A stretch of DNA of 64,000 nucleotides from Bilophila sp964538355 (lineage in GTDB: Bacteria > Desulfobacterota > Desulfovibrionia > Desulfovibrionales > Desulfovibrionaceae), in contig CAZIFC010000002.1 in NCBI GenBank assembly GCA_964538355.1, forward strand, positions 156,787-220,786, read 5' to 3'. Under the pieces are notes generated by a model. The model saw only the letters and a list, made by a program, of their open reading frames with translations. It ran no database searches and was not told the origin of the DNA. Position 1 is the stretch's first letter. Every line of letters begins with the position of its first letter. Position numbers and translations under genes: made by a program. Positions 26,365-34,886 of the stretch are shown here, piece by piece.

Positions 26365-27036
26365 ATGCCCTTTCCCCACATTACGCTTGATCCGACGCTC
26401 GGGCGGCTCTGGCCCGAGTCACGGCTCGGCTGCCTTTTCTGCACAACGGAAGTGCTTCCCCGCGAGTCCTCCCTCTGGAACTGCCTTGAAACCGAAACAG
26501 CCCCCTACCTCAGGGCCATGCTGGAAACCACGCCGCTTGCCGCCATCCCCAACCTTGCGGAATCGCGGCAGGCATACAAGGCTTTCGGAAAGGATCCCGG
26601 CAGGTTCAGGATTTCTTCGGACGCGCTCTACCGCCGGATCAGGCAGGGCAAGGGCCTGTATCAGATAAACAGCCTTGTCGACGCCAACAACCTCGTTTCG
26701 CTGGAAACGGGCTTCTCTCTCGGTTCCTACGATGCCGCGCGGATCGATCCTGAAATCACCTTCCGGCTCGGCACGTCCGGCGAAACCTACCCCGGCATCG
26801 GCAGGGACGAAATCGATCTCGAAAACATGCCGCTGCTCGCGGACTCCCGGGGGGCTTTCGGCTGCCCTACCAGCGACTCCACACGGGCCATGATTACGAC
26901 GGAAACCCAAAGCTGCCTGACGGTCATCTTTTCCTTCTCGCCCCGTGCGAGCCTTGAGGAAGCCCTTGCCAGGGCCATCCGGCGTTTTGGGCAGTATGTA
27001 CGCATTGCGAATGTTGAAACCCGCATCGTGGAATAG
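26365..27036 (+). CDS. B3/B4 tRNA-binding-domain protein (PheT-like)
   Basis: 223-aa stand-alone B3/B4 domain, the fold found inside the beta subunit of phenylalanyl-tRNA synthetase. Recognisable parts are 'ESRQAYKAFGKDPGRFRISSDALYRRI', 'INSLVDANNLVSLETGFSLGSYD' and 'AFGCPTSDSTRAMIT'. Related proteins may edit or deacylate mischarged tRNA or act on free D- or non-protein amino acids, but no role is established here. ATG 26365 follows AAGGAGCGG; the open frame continues upstream toward the repeats without a ribosome site. The DMT exporter begins 15 bases later, suggesting a two-gene operon. Confidence 0.85.
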   Translation: MPFPHITLDPTLGRLWPESRLGCLFCTTEVLPRESSLWNCLETETAPYLRAMLETTPLAAIPNLAESRQAYKAFGKDPGRFRISSDALYRRIRQGKGLYQINSLVDANNLVSLETGFSLGSYDAARIDPEITFRLGTSGETYPGIGRDEIDLENMPLLADSRGAFGCPTSDSTRAMITTETQSCLTVIFSFSPRASLEEALARAIRRFGQYVRIANVETRIVE

Positions 27037-27051
27037 CCGCCGGAGATCGTC

Positions 27052-27921
27052 ATGGCTTTGGAAACCAAACGGATGGAAGGCTACGCCTATGTCCTTGCCG
27101 CGGCCTTTCTGTGGTCGCTCATCGGGCCTTTTTCCAAAATCTGCATGGAAGAGGGGCTTGCTCCGCTGGAGGTGGCCTTCTGGCGTGCCCTGCTCGGCGG
27201 GATCTGCTTTTTCGTGCAGACGGGCGTTTGCGGCGGCGCGCGCATTCCGGTCAGGCACGCCCTGTTCTTCTGCCTGTTCGGGGTGTTGAGCATCAGCGTC
27301 TTTTTCAGTTCGCTGCAAGTCTCCATCCAGCTCAGCGGCGCGGCGATGGCGATGGTGCTACTCTACACGGCTCCGGCATGGGTAGCCGTCTTCTCCCGCA
27401 TTCTCTTTCGCGAGAGCTTTTCCCGGCGCAAGGGTCTGGCTCTGGCCCTCGCGCTCGGGGGCACCGCACTGGTCTGCTTCTCCGGCGGCAGCCTGAACGC
27501 CGAACCTTCCACGCTGGGCATCCTCTGCGGCCTGATTTCCGGGCTGTGCTATGCCTCGCACTTCCCGTTCTACGTCTGGTGGCAGCCCCGCTACTCCACG
27601 GCCACGCTCTATGCCTATATGCTTCTCGGCGGCGCGGCGGCCCTGTTCCCCTTCGTCGACTTCGCTCCGCACCGAACCCCGACCGCATGGCTCAACCTGC
27701 TGGCCCTCGGCGTCATCACCAATTACGGGGCCTACCTCGCCTACGGCAGAAGCCTCCAGCTCATCAGCCAGGTCAAGGCCGCCATCATCGGCAACATCGA
27801 ACCCGTGCTGGCAACCTTCTGGGTATGGCTGATCTGGAACGAAAACTTTTCCGCCGCCGGATGGGCCGGCAGTGCGCTGGTGATCTCGGCGGTCTTCCTG
27901 CTGACGGCTGACCGGAGCTGA
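27052..27921 (+). CDS. DMT-family (EamA) transporter
   Basis: 289-aa inner-membrane exporter with ten helices in two EamA repeats. The first begins 'AYVLAAAFLWSLIGPFSKI', the second 'TLGILCGLISGLCYASHFPFYV'. The conserved 'YTAPAWVAVFSRILFRESFSRRKGLALALALGGTALV' and 'IGNIEPVLATFWVWLIWNENFSAAGW' blocks end each repeat. Family members export amino acids or related metabolites. It directly follows the B3/B4 gene, which would fit a shared role in handling an unwanted amino acid; that link is speculative. Confidence 0.92.
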   Translation: MALETKRMEGYAYVLAAAFLWSLIGPFSKICMEEGLAPLEVAFWRALLGGICFFVQTGVCGGARIPVRHALFFCLFGVLSISVFFSSLQVSIQLSGAAMAMVLLYTAPAWVAVFSRILFRESFSRRKGLALALALGGTALVCFSGGSLNAEPSTLGILCGLISGLCYASHFPFYVWWQPRYSTATLYAYMLLGGAAALFPFVDFAPHRTPTAWLNLLALGVITNYGAYLAYGRSLQLISQVKAAIIGNIEPVLATFWVWLIWNENFSAAGWAGSALVISAVFLLTADRS

Positions 27922-28080
27922 CGCGCCGCCCGCGGGAAGCCGCGCAAAACCCTCTTTCCGCATTGTTTTCCGCAAAATCCTCCCTGATCGGGGAACTCCC
28001 CCGATTCCCTCCCGAAAGAAAACAGGGTAGATCAACCCAAGCGCATCGCGCCCTTTCCTACGATCCTGCCGGAGGTACGC

Positions 28081-30501
28081 ATGAACCTGACCGTCGAATA
28101 TCAGCACATCACCGAACTGTTCCGCAATGCCCACGCCGAGGGGCGGCACTTCCTCTATGAGTTTGAAGTGTATAACCTGCTGGCCCTTTCCGGTTCGGAA
28201 ACGCCGCCCAAATGTTCCTTCATCCCCCGGAACGCCCGCCCGTCGGAAGAAGAAATCATGTCCATGCCCGGCGAAAAGGCCGTGCTCAAAATCATTTCCC
28301 CGACCATCATCCACAAGACCGAGGTGGGCGGGGTACGCATCGTTCCCAAGACGCCGGACAAGGTGCGCTCCGCCGTGCGCCGGATGCTCTCCGAAGTCCC
28401 GGAACGCTATGCCGAATGGATCGAGCACAGCCCCGCCTCCGCGCCGGAAAGCTACCGCGGGCTGACCGGAACGGCCCTTCAGAACGCGGTGGCCGCCGAC
28501 ATCAAGGGGGTCTTGCAGGTGCAGTTCATGCCGCCGGATTCGGAATCCTTCGGCAACGAACTGATCGTGGGCCTGCGCCGAACCCGTGAATTCGGCATGG
28601 TCATCAGTGCGGGGCTTGGCGGAACCGACACCGAACTCTATGCCGAACGGTTCCGCAAGGGGCAGGCCATCGTCGCCGCCCTGACCGAACTGACGGACGG
28701 GGACGCCTTTTTCGAGCTGTTCCGCAAGACGGTCTCCTACCGGAAGCTTGCCGGGCTGACCCGCGGGCAACGCCGCATCATTACCGACGAACAGCTGATC
28801 GAATGCTTCGAATCCTTCATCCGCATGGGCAACACCTTTTCCCCCTCGAACCCCGATGCGCCGTTCATCATCGAAGAGCTGGAAATCAACCCCTTTACGT
28901 TTACCGACTACCTCATGGTTCCGCTGGACGGCATGTGCCGCTTCTCCGTCCCCGGCGAGCAGGGCATTTCCCGCCCCATCCACAAAATCGGCAACCTGCT
29001 GCATCCACGCTCCATCGGCATCATTGGAGTTTCCGCAACCCGGCGGAATTTCGGGCGCATCATCCTTGAAAACGTCATTGCCTCGGGTTTCGACCGGGAC
29101 AGGCTGACCATCATCCGGGACGGCGGCGAGGATGCCTCCGGCGTGCGCTGCGTGCCTTCCGTAAAGGATCTGGGCGAGCCGCTGGATCTGTTCATCGTCG
29201 CCATCGGCGCGGAACACGTTCCCGCGCTGGTGGACGACATCATCACCTCCAAGGCGGCGCACAGCGTGATGCTCATCCCCGGCGGACTCGGGGAAACCGA
29301 AGAGAGCCGGGACATGACCGCCCGCATGATCGCCCGCATCAACGAAGCCCACGCCGCCCTCCCCTCCGGTGGAGACGGCGGCCCCGTGTTCCTCGGCGCG
29401 AACTGCATGGGCGTGATTTCCCGCCCCGGCAAGTACGACACCTGGTTCATCCCCGCCGCCAAGATGCCGGATTATCGACGCTATCCCTGCCGCCGCACCG
29501 CCATTTTCAGCCAGAGCGGAGCCTTCTTGCTGAACCGCTTCAGCCAGACCCCGGAAATGAGTCCGGCCTACCTTGTCTCGATGGGAAACCAGACCGATCT
29601 GACCCTCGGGGACATGATGCGCCACTTCATGGACTCCTCGGAGGTGGATGTCATCGCCGTGTATGCGGAAGGCTTCAAGGATCTTGACGGGCTTCAGTTC
29701 GCGGAAGCCGTGCGCGAGGCCGTGCGCCGCGACAAGCAGGTGATTTTCTACAAGGCCGGACGCACCCCCGAAGGCAAGACCGCGACAAGCGGGCATACCG
29801 CGTCCCTTGCGGGAGACTACATGGTCTGCGAAACCTGCATCCGGCAGGCGGGGGCAATCATGGCCCGCAACTTCACGGAGTTTCAGGATCTCATCCTGCT
29901 GGCGGAAACCTTCGCCACGGCCTCCATCCGGGGCAAGCGGCTCGGGGCGGTCAGCGGCGCGGGCTTTGAGGCCGTCGGCATGGCGGATTCCCTCCAGTCC
30001 GACGAGTACAGCCTGTGCCTCGGGGAGCTTTCCGAGACGACCCGCGCGGCAATGAAACAGCTCATCGCCTCCCGCGGGCTTGAAAAGCTCGTGCCGATCC
30101 ACAACCCGCTCGACATCAACCCCGGTGCGGACGACGAAGTGCACGCCTGCATGGCGGAACTGATGCTCAACGACGAAAACATCGATGCCGTTGTCATCGG
30201 GCTTGACCCGCTCTCCCCGGTCACGCATTCACTGGAAGAAACGGATATCGACGCCTTCCGCATGGACGCTCCCAACGGGATCCTGACGCTGCTCTCCGAC
30301 GTCCGCTCCCGGAACAGCAAGCCGCTGGTGGCGGTGGTGGACGGCGGGGAACGCTTTGATCCGCTCCGGCGTGCGCTTCGCGAGCGGGGCATCCCGGTCT
30401 TTCCGGTCTGCGACCGGGCCGTCGCCGCGCTGGCCCTGTATCTCGAATCCCGGCTGGCCGCGGAGGGACTCAAGCACGCGGCCTTCTGCGCCCTGCGGTA
30501 G
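28081..30501 (+). CDS. NDP-forming acyl-CoA synthetase (acetate-CoA ligase type), single chain
   Basis: 806-aa enzyme that makes acyl-CoA plus NDP or runs in reverse to form ATP. Domain order is permuted: an ATP-grasp_5 domain first (residues 1-290; 'LKIISPTIIHKTEVGGVRIV', 'EELEINPFTFTD'), then a CoA-binding Rossmann domain (about 305-440; 'LLHPRSIGIIGVSATRRNFGRIILEN') and the succinyl-CoA-ligase-like domains. The phosphorylated His is His572 in SGHTASLAGD. Many family members instead start with the CoA-binding domain. ATG 28081 has GGAGG upstream. The organic acid used is unknown; in this lineage acetate or propionate are candidates. Confidence 0.9.
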   Translation: MNLTVEYQHITELFRNAHAEGRHFLYEFEVYNLLALSGSETPPKCSFIPRNARPSEEEIMSMPGEKAVLKIISPTIIHKTEVGGVRIVPKTPDKVRSAVRRMLSEVPERYAEWIEHSPASAPESYRGLTGTALQNAVAADIKGVLQVQFMPPDSESFGNELIVGLRRTREFGMVISAGLGGTDTELYAERFRKGQAIVAALTELTDGDAFFELFRKTVSYRKLAGLTRGQRRIITDEQLIECFESFIRMGNTFSPSNPDAPFIIEELEINPFTFTDYLMVPLDGMCRFSVPGEQGISRPIHKIGNLLHPRSIGIIGVSATRRNFGRIILENVIASGFDRDRLTIIRDGGEDASGVRCVPSVKDLGEPLDLFIVAIGAEHVPALVDDIITSKAAHSVMLIPGGLGETEESRDMTARMIARINEAHAALPSGGDGGPVFLGANCMGVISRPGKYDTWFIPAAKMPDYRRYPCRRTAIFSQSGAFLLNRFSQTPEMSPAYLVSMGNQTDLTLGDMMRHFMDSSEVDVIAVYAEGFKDLDGLQFAEAVREAVRRDKQVIFYKAGRTPEGKTATSGHTASLAGDYMVCETCIRQAGAIMARNFTEFQDLILLAETFATASIRGKRLGAVSGAGFEAVGMADSLQSDEYSLCLGELSETTRAAMKQLIASRGLEKLVPIHNPLDINPGADDEVHACMAELMLNDENIDAVVIGLDPLSPVTHSLEETDIDAFRMDAPNGILTLLSDVRSRNSKPLVAVVDGGERFDPLRRALRERGIPVFPVCDRAVAALALYLESRLAAEGLKHAAFCALR

Positions 30502-30521
30502 GCGCGGAAGCGCAACGGCAT

Positions 30522-30550
30522 TTGAACTTCGCCGTGCTATCATGTATGAA
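30522..30550 (+). promoter_or_regulatory. Promoter candidate for trpS
   Basis: TTGAAC (30522-30527), 17-base spacer, TATGAA (30545-30550), 78 bases before the trpS ATG. Only a moderate match to sigma-70. Confidence 0.35.
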
Positions 30551-30627
30551 CAGAGGGCTACGGTGGGCGGCGTATGCCTGCCGTCCCTCAAACAGCATCA
30601 CGAAATCGACGATAAGGAACAGCTCTC

Positions 30628-31713
30628 ATGGAACAGATTATTTTGACTGGAGACAGGCCCACCGGACGACTGCATGTCGGACACTACGTCGGTTCGCTGA
30701 AACGCCGCGTAGAACTTCAGAACTCCGGCGCGTATGACAAGATTTTCATCATGATCGCGGACGCGCAGGCCCTGACCGACAACGCCGAACACCCCGAAAA
30801 GGTGCGCCAGAACATCATCGAGGTTGCGCTCGACTATCTCGCCTGCGGCCTTGACCCCGCAAGATCCACGCTGTTCATCCAGTCGCAGATCCCCGAACTC
30901 TGTGAGCTTTCCTTCTATTACATGAACCTCGTGACCGTCTCCAGGCTCCAGCGCAACCCCACGGTGAAAGCCGAAATCCAGATGCGGAACTTCGAAACCA
31001 GCATCCCCGTCGGCTTCTTCACCTACCCGATCAGCCAGGCTTCCGACATCACCGCGTTCAAGGCTACCGCCGTGCCCGTGGGCGAGGATCAGGCTCCCAT
31101 GATCGAACAGACCAAGGAAATCGTCCGCAAGTTCAACTCGGTCTACGGTGAAACGCTTGTCGAGCCTGAAATGCTTCTGCCCGACAACGCCGCCTGCCTG
31201 CGGCTTCCCGGCATCGACGGCAAGGCCAAGATGAGCAAGTCTCTCGGCAACTGCATCTATCTTGCCGAAGAAGGCGACGAAATCAAAAAGAAAGTCATGG
31301 GCATGTTCACCGACCCCAACCACCTGCGCGTGGAAGATCCCGGACAGGTGGAAGGGAACCCCGTCTTCATCTATCTGGATGCGTTCTCCCGGCCTGAGCA
31401 TTTCGAACGTTACCTGCCGGAATACCAGAACATCGACGAGATGAAAGCCCATTACGCCCGTGGCGGGCTGGGCGACGTGAAGGTCAAGAAATTCCTCAAC
31501 ACCGTGCTTCAGGACGAGCTGGAACCCATCCGTACCCGCCGCCGCGAGCTGGAAAAGGACATTCCCGCCATTTACGACATCCTCAAGGAAGGCAGCCGCA
31601 AGGCCCGCGAAGCCGCGGCAAACACGCTGGATGATGTCAAGAGGGCCATGAAGATCAACTACTTCGAAGATCTTGAGCTGATCCGCGCGCAGTCAGAAAA
31701 GTACTCCGGCTGA
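30628..31713 (+). CDS. trpS: Tryptophan-tRNA ligase
   Basis: 361-aa class I aminoacyl-tRNA synthetase that charges tRNA-Trp. The HIGH motif is HVGH at residues 16-19, preceded by the usual 'TGDRPTGRL'; KMSKS is at 201-205. 'VGEDQAPMIEQTKEIVRKFN' is the dimer/active-site region of TrpS. Length is slightly above the typical 330-350. The gene is monocistronic with its own terminator. Confidence 0.97.
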   Translation: MEQIILTGDRPTGRLHVGHYVGSLKRRVELQNSGAYDKIFIMIADAQALTDNAEHPEKVRQNIIEVALDYLACGLDPARSTLFIQSQIPELCELSFYYMNLVTVSRLQRNPTVKAEIQMRNFETSIPVGFFTYPISQASDITAFKATAVPVGEDQAPMIEQTKEIVRKFNSVYGETLVEPEMLLPDNAACLRLPGIDGKAKMSKSLGNCIYLAEEGDEIKKKVMGMFTDPNHLRVEDPGQVEGNPVFIYLDAFSRPEHFERYLPEYQNIDEMKAHYARGGLGDVKVKKFLNTVLQDELEPIRTRRRELEKDIPAIYDILKEGSRKAREAAANTLDDVKRAMKINYFEDLELIRAQSEKYSG

Positions 31714-31731
31714 TCTGGCTCAACCAAGAGG

Positions 31732-31780
31732 AAAGAGGTTGTCCCGATGCCCCGCGGCGTCTGGACAACCTCTTTTCTTT
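31732..31780 (+). terminator. Terminator after trpS
   Basis: AGAGGTTGTCC (31734-31744) pairs perfectly with GGACAACCTCT (31763-31773), followed by TTTCTTT. Confidence 0.85.
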
Positions 31781-31796
31781 CAGAAAACCTTCCGCC

Positions 31797-32918
31797 TTAC
31801 ATCGAAGCTCTCCGCAAGGCGGACTCATACATCGCCAGCGTCTGATCCAGAAAATCCTGATCCCGCAGCGAGGCAATGCGCCGCGTGCAGCTTGCCGCCA
31901 GCTCCCGCCGCCACGGTTCATCCGTTGCCGCCCGCCGGATGCTCTCCGCCAGCGCGCCGACATCTCCGGGGGCAACCAGTGCCGATGCGGGCAGCAGATC
32001 CGGCATTACCCCGACCGATGTGGAGATCAGGGGCCGTCCGCAGGCCATGATTTCCAACGCGGCCCGCGCAATGGTTTCCGACCACAGGGAGGCCACCAGC
32101 CCCACATCCAGCGCGGACAGGCAGGCCGCCACATCGTCCACCTTGCCGGTGATGGTCACATAGCGTTCCATGTTCGCCCCGCGAATCCATTCTTCAACTT
32201 CCTCTTGAAGGGTGGCTGTGGAAAAGCCGAGCAACAGCAGCCTGATATGGCGAACACCCGCGCCCACAAGCCGGGCAACCGCCTCAATGGTCTCCTTCTG
32301 CCCCTTTACCCGGTCAAACCGCCCCAGCAGCCCCACCACGCACTCGTCGTCGGTGAACCCGTAGCGGGCACGCACAGCCGCCCTGCCTTCGGCATCGAAC
32401 CGGAAGCGCGCCGTATCCACCCCGCCAAGGATAGTGTACAGCCGCTCGGCGGGAACGTGCATCTTTTCGGAAAAATGGCGGGCCATGACCGAATTGGTGG
32501 CGACAACGGCGTCCGCAACCCGTGTATGCAGAAACCGGTTGGGAAGATTGCCCTTTGGGAGACGCTGATCGCCGCGCGTGCGAACCAGCGCATACCCGCC
32601 CGCAGGTTTGAGCATTCCCCAGAACAGGAACGATTCCCCGCGGTGGCAGTTGACCACCTGCGGCCTGAACGTATGGACAAAGCCGGACATGCTCCGAAGC
32701 AGGCCGGGAAACTCCAGAGGATTTGTCGCATTCAGGGGCATGGCCAGCGGGTGCAGGCCCATGCTTTCGGCCTTGGCAAAGGTTTCCGTACCGGCAAGTG
32801 CGATGACCCTGCTCTCGTGCCCGGCGGCGTTGAGCAGGCGGGCCAGCTCCAGCCCATACCATGCTGTGGCGTTGAACCAGCGGACATTGACGATCTGAAC
32901 CGTGCGGAGCGAAGACAT
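31797..32918 (-). CDS. Glycosyltransferase family 4 protein
   Basis: 373-aa GT-B-fold transferase. The N-terminal acceptor domain starts 'VQIVNVRWFNATAWYGLELARLLNAAGH'. The donor domain includes 'VVGLLGRFDRVKGQKETIEAVARL' and the nucleotide-sugar motif 'SETIARAALEIMACGRPLISTSVG' with the E-x7-E pair. It probably builds LPS or another surface glycan. ATG 32918 is preferred over an ATG six bases upstream; neither has a strong ribosome site. It stands alone, convergent with trpS. Confidence 0.88.
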   Translation of the reverse strand: MSSLRTVQIVNVRWFNATAWYGLELARLLNAAGHESRVIALAGTETFAKAESMGLHPLAMPLNATNPLEFPGLLRSMSGFVHTFRPQVVNCHRGESFLFWGMLKPAGGYALVRTRGDQRLPKGNLPNRFLHTRVADAVVATNSVMARHFSEKMHVPAERLYTILGGVDTARFRFDAEGRAAVRARYGFTDDECVVGLLGRFDRVKGQKETIEAVARLVGAGVRHIRLLLLGFSTATLQEEVEEWIRGANMERYVTITGKVDDVAACLSALDVGLVASLWSETIARAALEIMACGRPLISTSVGVMPDLLPASALVAPGDVGALAESIRRAATDEPWRRELAASCTRRIASLRDQDFLDQTLAMYESALRRASM

Positions 32919-33006
32919 GGGCATTCCAGTGAAAAAAGTGAAAAAGGTGATGGATCGCCTGTTTCTAGCACAAGCCCCACCCCTGAACAAGAACAGTTCC
33001 ACCCCC

Positions 33007-33048
33007 AAAAAACGGCGGAAGCGGCATCCGGCAGGACACCGCTTCCGC
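33007..33048 (-). terminator. Terminator after cytochrome c553 gene
   Basis: Stem GCGGAAGCGG (33015-33024) / CCGCTTCCGC (33039-33048); on the minus strand it is followed by a six-T run (complement of 33007-33012). Confidence 0.82.
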
Positions 33049-33075
33049 AACAAGGGGGAGGAAAACCGGAGAGAG

Positions 33076-33390
33076 CTACATCTTGTTGATGTAGGCCGCG
33101 AGATCCAGAAGCTGCTTGTCGGACAGGGGCTGCAACACCTGCTGCATGCCGACAATCTTGGGACTGGTGAACGTTCCGCTCTGGAAGCCCTTCATCTTGT
33201 TCATAAGATCATTGACGGACTTTCCGGCGATGCCTTTGCCGTTCAACGTGTGACAGGGCACGCAGCTGTCGTACAGGGTTGCCCCTTCGGAAGGGTTGCC
33301 GCCGTCAGGCCAGTTCTGGGCCTGAGCCGCACCCACAGCAACCAGAAGGGGAAGAGCCAAGACCCAGGCACATGTTACGAAACCACGCAT
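33076..33390 (-). CDS. Periplasmic cytochrome c553-like monoheme cytochrome
   Basis: 104-aa class I cytochrome c. Signal peptide residues 1-25 (VLALPLLVAVGAAQAQ), heme-attachment motif CVPCH at residues 43-47 (Cys43, Cys46, His47), and an axial Met expected in 'KIVGMQQVLQPLSD'. The C-terminal 'KQLLDLAAYINKM' is the usual final helix. This is the Desulfovibrio c553 type, an electron carrier for periplasmic dehydrogenases or oxidases. ATG 33390 is preceded by AGGAGG; an extended frame upstream has no ribosome site. Monocistronic. Confidence 0.93.
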   Translation of the reverse strand: MRGFVTCAWVLALPLLVAVGAAQAQNWPDGGNPSEGATLYDSCVPCHTLNGKGIAGKSVNDLMNKMKGFQSGTFTSPKIVGMQQVLQPLSDKQLLDLAAYINKM

Positions 33391-33517
33391 AGATTTCCTC
33401 CTAAGCGGAAGCATTGGTTTCGCCCAGCATACGCAGCGGACAGCTACATTCAATGATTATAAAGAGATATGATATACAATCTCAACACCCGACACCGGAT
33501 GGCGCACCTCCGCCAGA

Positions 33518-34876
33518 TCAGCCGTGCAGCATTCCCGCAAGCGTTTCAAGAGCTTCCGTGAGGGCTTCCTGCGTGCGGACACCGCCAAGAGCCAGCCGGA
33601 CACCCTGCTCCGGCGCGTTGTGGTTGAGCGCGAACAAATCGCTGTCCGCCACAATGATCCCCCGCTTGCGGGCAGCTTCGGCAAAGGCCACCGCCGCCCA
33701 GGGGTCGGGAAGCTTCAGCCAGCAGAAAAAGCCCGTTGTCCGCGTTTCCAGCGGGAATCCGTCCAGAATCTGCCGCGCCAGCGCATTGCGGGCCGCCGCC
33801 TCGCGGCGTTTGGCGGCAAGGACGGCATCCGCTGTCCCGTTCCGTATCCACATGGTCGCCAGCTCCGCCATCAGGGGAGGGGCCATGGAAATCGTATAGG
33901 AAACCGTGCGCTCAAGCTCAGGGAAAAAGGCATCCGGCGGGCACAGATAGGCAATCCGCAGCCCACCGCTCAGAGCTTCACTGGTGGACGCGATAAAGCA
34001 GCACCGCTCCGGCGCGAGCGAAGCCAGCGGAGGGAGATTGTGCTCCAGCGAAAGCGCGTAAACATCATCTTCAATGATAAGGACATCATACCTACGGCAA
34101 ATCTCGACCAGCTCACGACGCCGATAGTCGGGTATCTGTGCCAGCGTGGGGTTCTGGCAGGTGGGCATGAGGTACAGCCCCTTGATGCCTCCGGCTCGGC
34201 AGGCGGCCTCCAGCGAATCGGGAAGCATCCCTGCCTGATCCATGCGGATGGGCGTCAGGTTCAGGCGCAGACGCCGGGCGAGCTGCTTGAGGAGCGGGTA
34301 GCTGAGCTGCTCGGCGGCGATGCGGTCGCCGGGATTGAACAGGGACGCCAGCACCGTCAGCAGGGCGTGCTGCGCTCCGGCGCAAACCAGCAGGTTTTCC
34401 GGCGAAACAGCCAGTCCATAGCGTCCGGCCCAGAGCGCACCGGCTTCCCTGTGCCGCAACAGGCCGCGCGGCTGCTGGTAATTGCTGAGTTCCTTCAAAT
34501 CCGCGTAGCGGGACAATTCGGCAACCGCTTCGTTCAAATCCGGGTTCAGATACTCAAACGGCGCGATGAAGCCCAGATCGTGCATCCGGCCGGGGCCTTC
34601 ATACACATCCACGTCATGGCAGGGGGCGGAGACAAACGTTCCCCGACCGGTCACTCCCACGGTCAACCCCCGCTGGGCGGCCTCGGCATAGCCGCGACTT
34701 ACGGTTCCAACCGTCACGCCGAGGGTTTCCGCCAGCTCCCGATGCGTGGGCAGGGACGCTCCGGGCGCAAGCGCACCCTCCTCGATGCCCTGCGCGATGG
34801 CATTGGCAACAAGCATGTATTTGGCTTCCCCGGCATGCTCCCGGGCCTGTTCCTGATACAATCGAAGAAGTTTCAT
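33518..34876 (-). CDS. MocR-type GntR/aminotransferase regulator lacking the catalytic lysine
   Basis: 452-aa fusion of a GntR winged helix (residues 10-85; 'LVANAIAQGIEEGALAPGASLPTHRELAETLGVTVGTVSRGYAEA') to an aminotransferase-I domain (100-450). Cofactor residues Asn242 (CQNPT), Asp270/271 (IIEDDVY) and Arg427 are present. At the site of the PLP-binding lysine (usual form S-K-x-L-x-P-G-L-R) it reads TSEALSGGLR, with Glu300 (codon GAA, 33977-33979). Without that Lys PLP cannot form the internal aldimine. Starts ten bases after the PHP gene stop, so likely cotranscribed with it. Confidence 0.9.
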   Translation of the reverse strand: MKLLRLYQEQAREHAGEAKYMLVANAIAQGIEEGALAPGASLPTHRELAETLGVTVGTVSRGYAEAAQRGLTVGVTGRGTFVSAPCHDVDVYEGPGRMHDLGFIAPFEYLNPDLNEAVAELSRYADLKELSNYQQPRGLLRHREAGALWAGRYGLAVSPENLLVCAGAQHALLTVLASLFNPGDRIAAEQLSYPLLKQLARRLRLNLTPIRMDQAGMLPDSLEAACRAGGIKGLYLMPTCQNPTLAQIPDYRRRELVEICRRYDVLIIEDDVYALSLEHNLPPLASLAPERCCFIASTSEALSGGLRIAYLCPPDAFFPELERTVSYTISMAPPLMAELATMWIRNGTADAVLAAKRREAAARNALARQILDGFPLETRTTGFFCWLKLPDPWAAVAFAEAARKRGIIVADSDLFALNHNAPEQGVRLALGGVRTQEALTEALETLAGMLHG

Positions 34877-34886
34877 GGCAGCCTGC

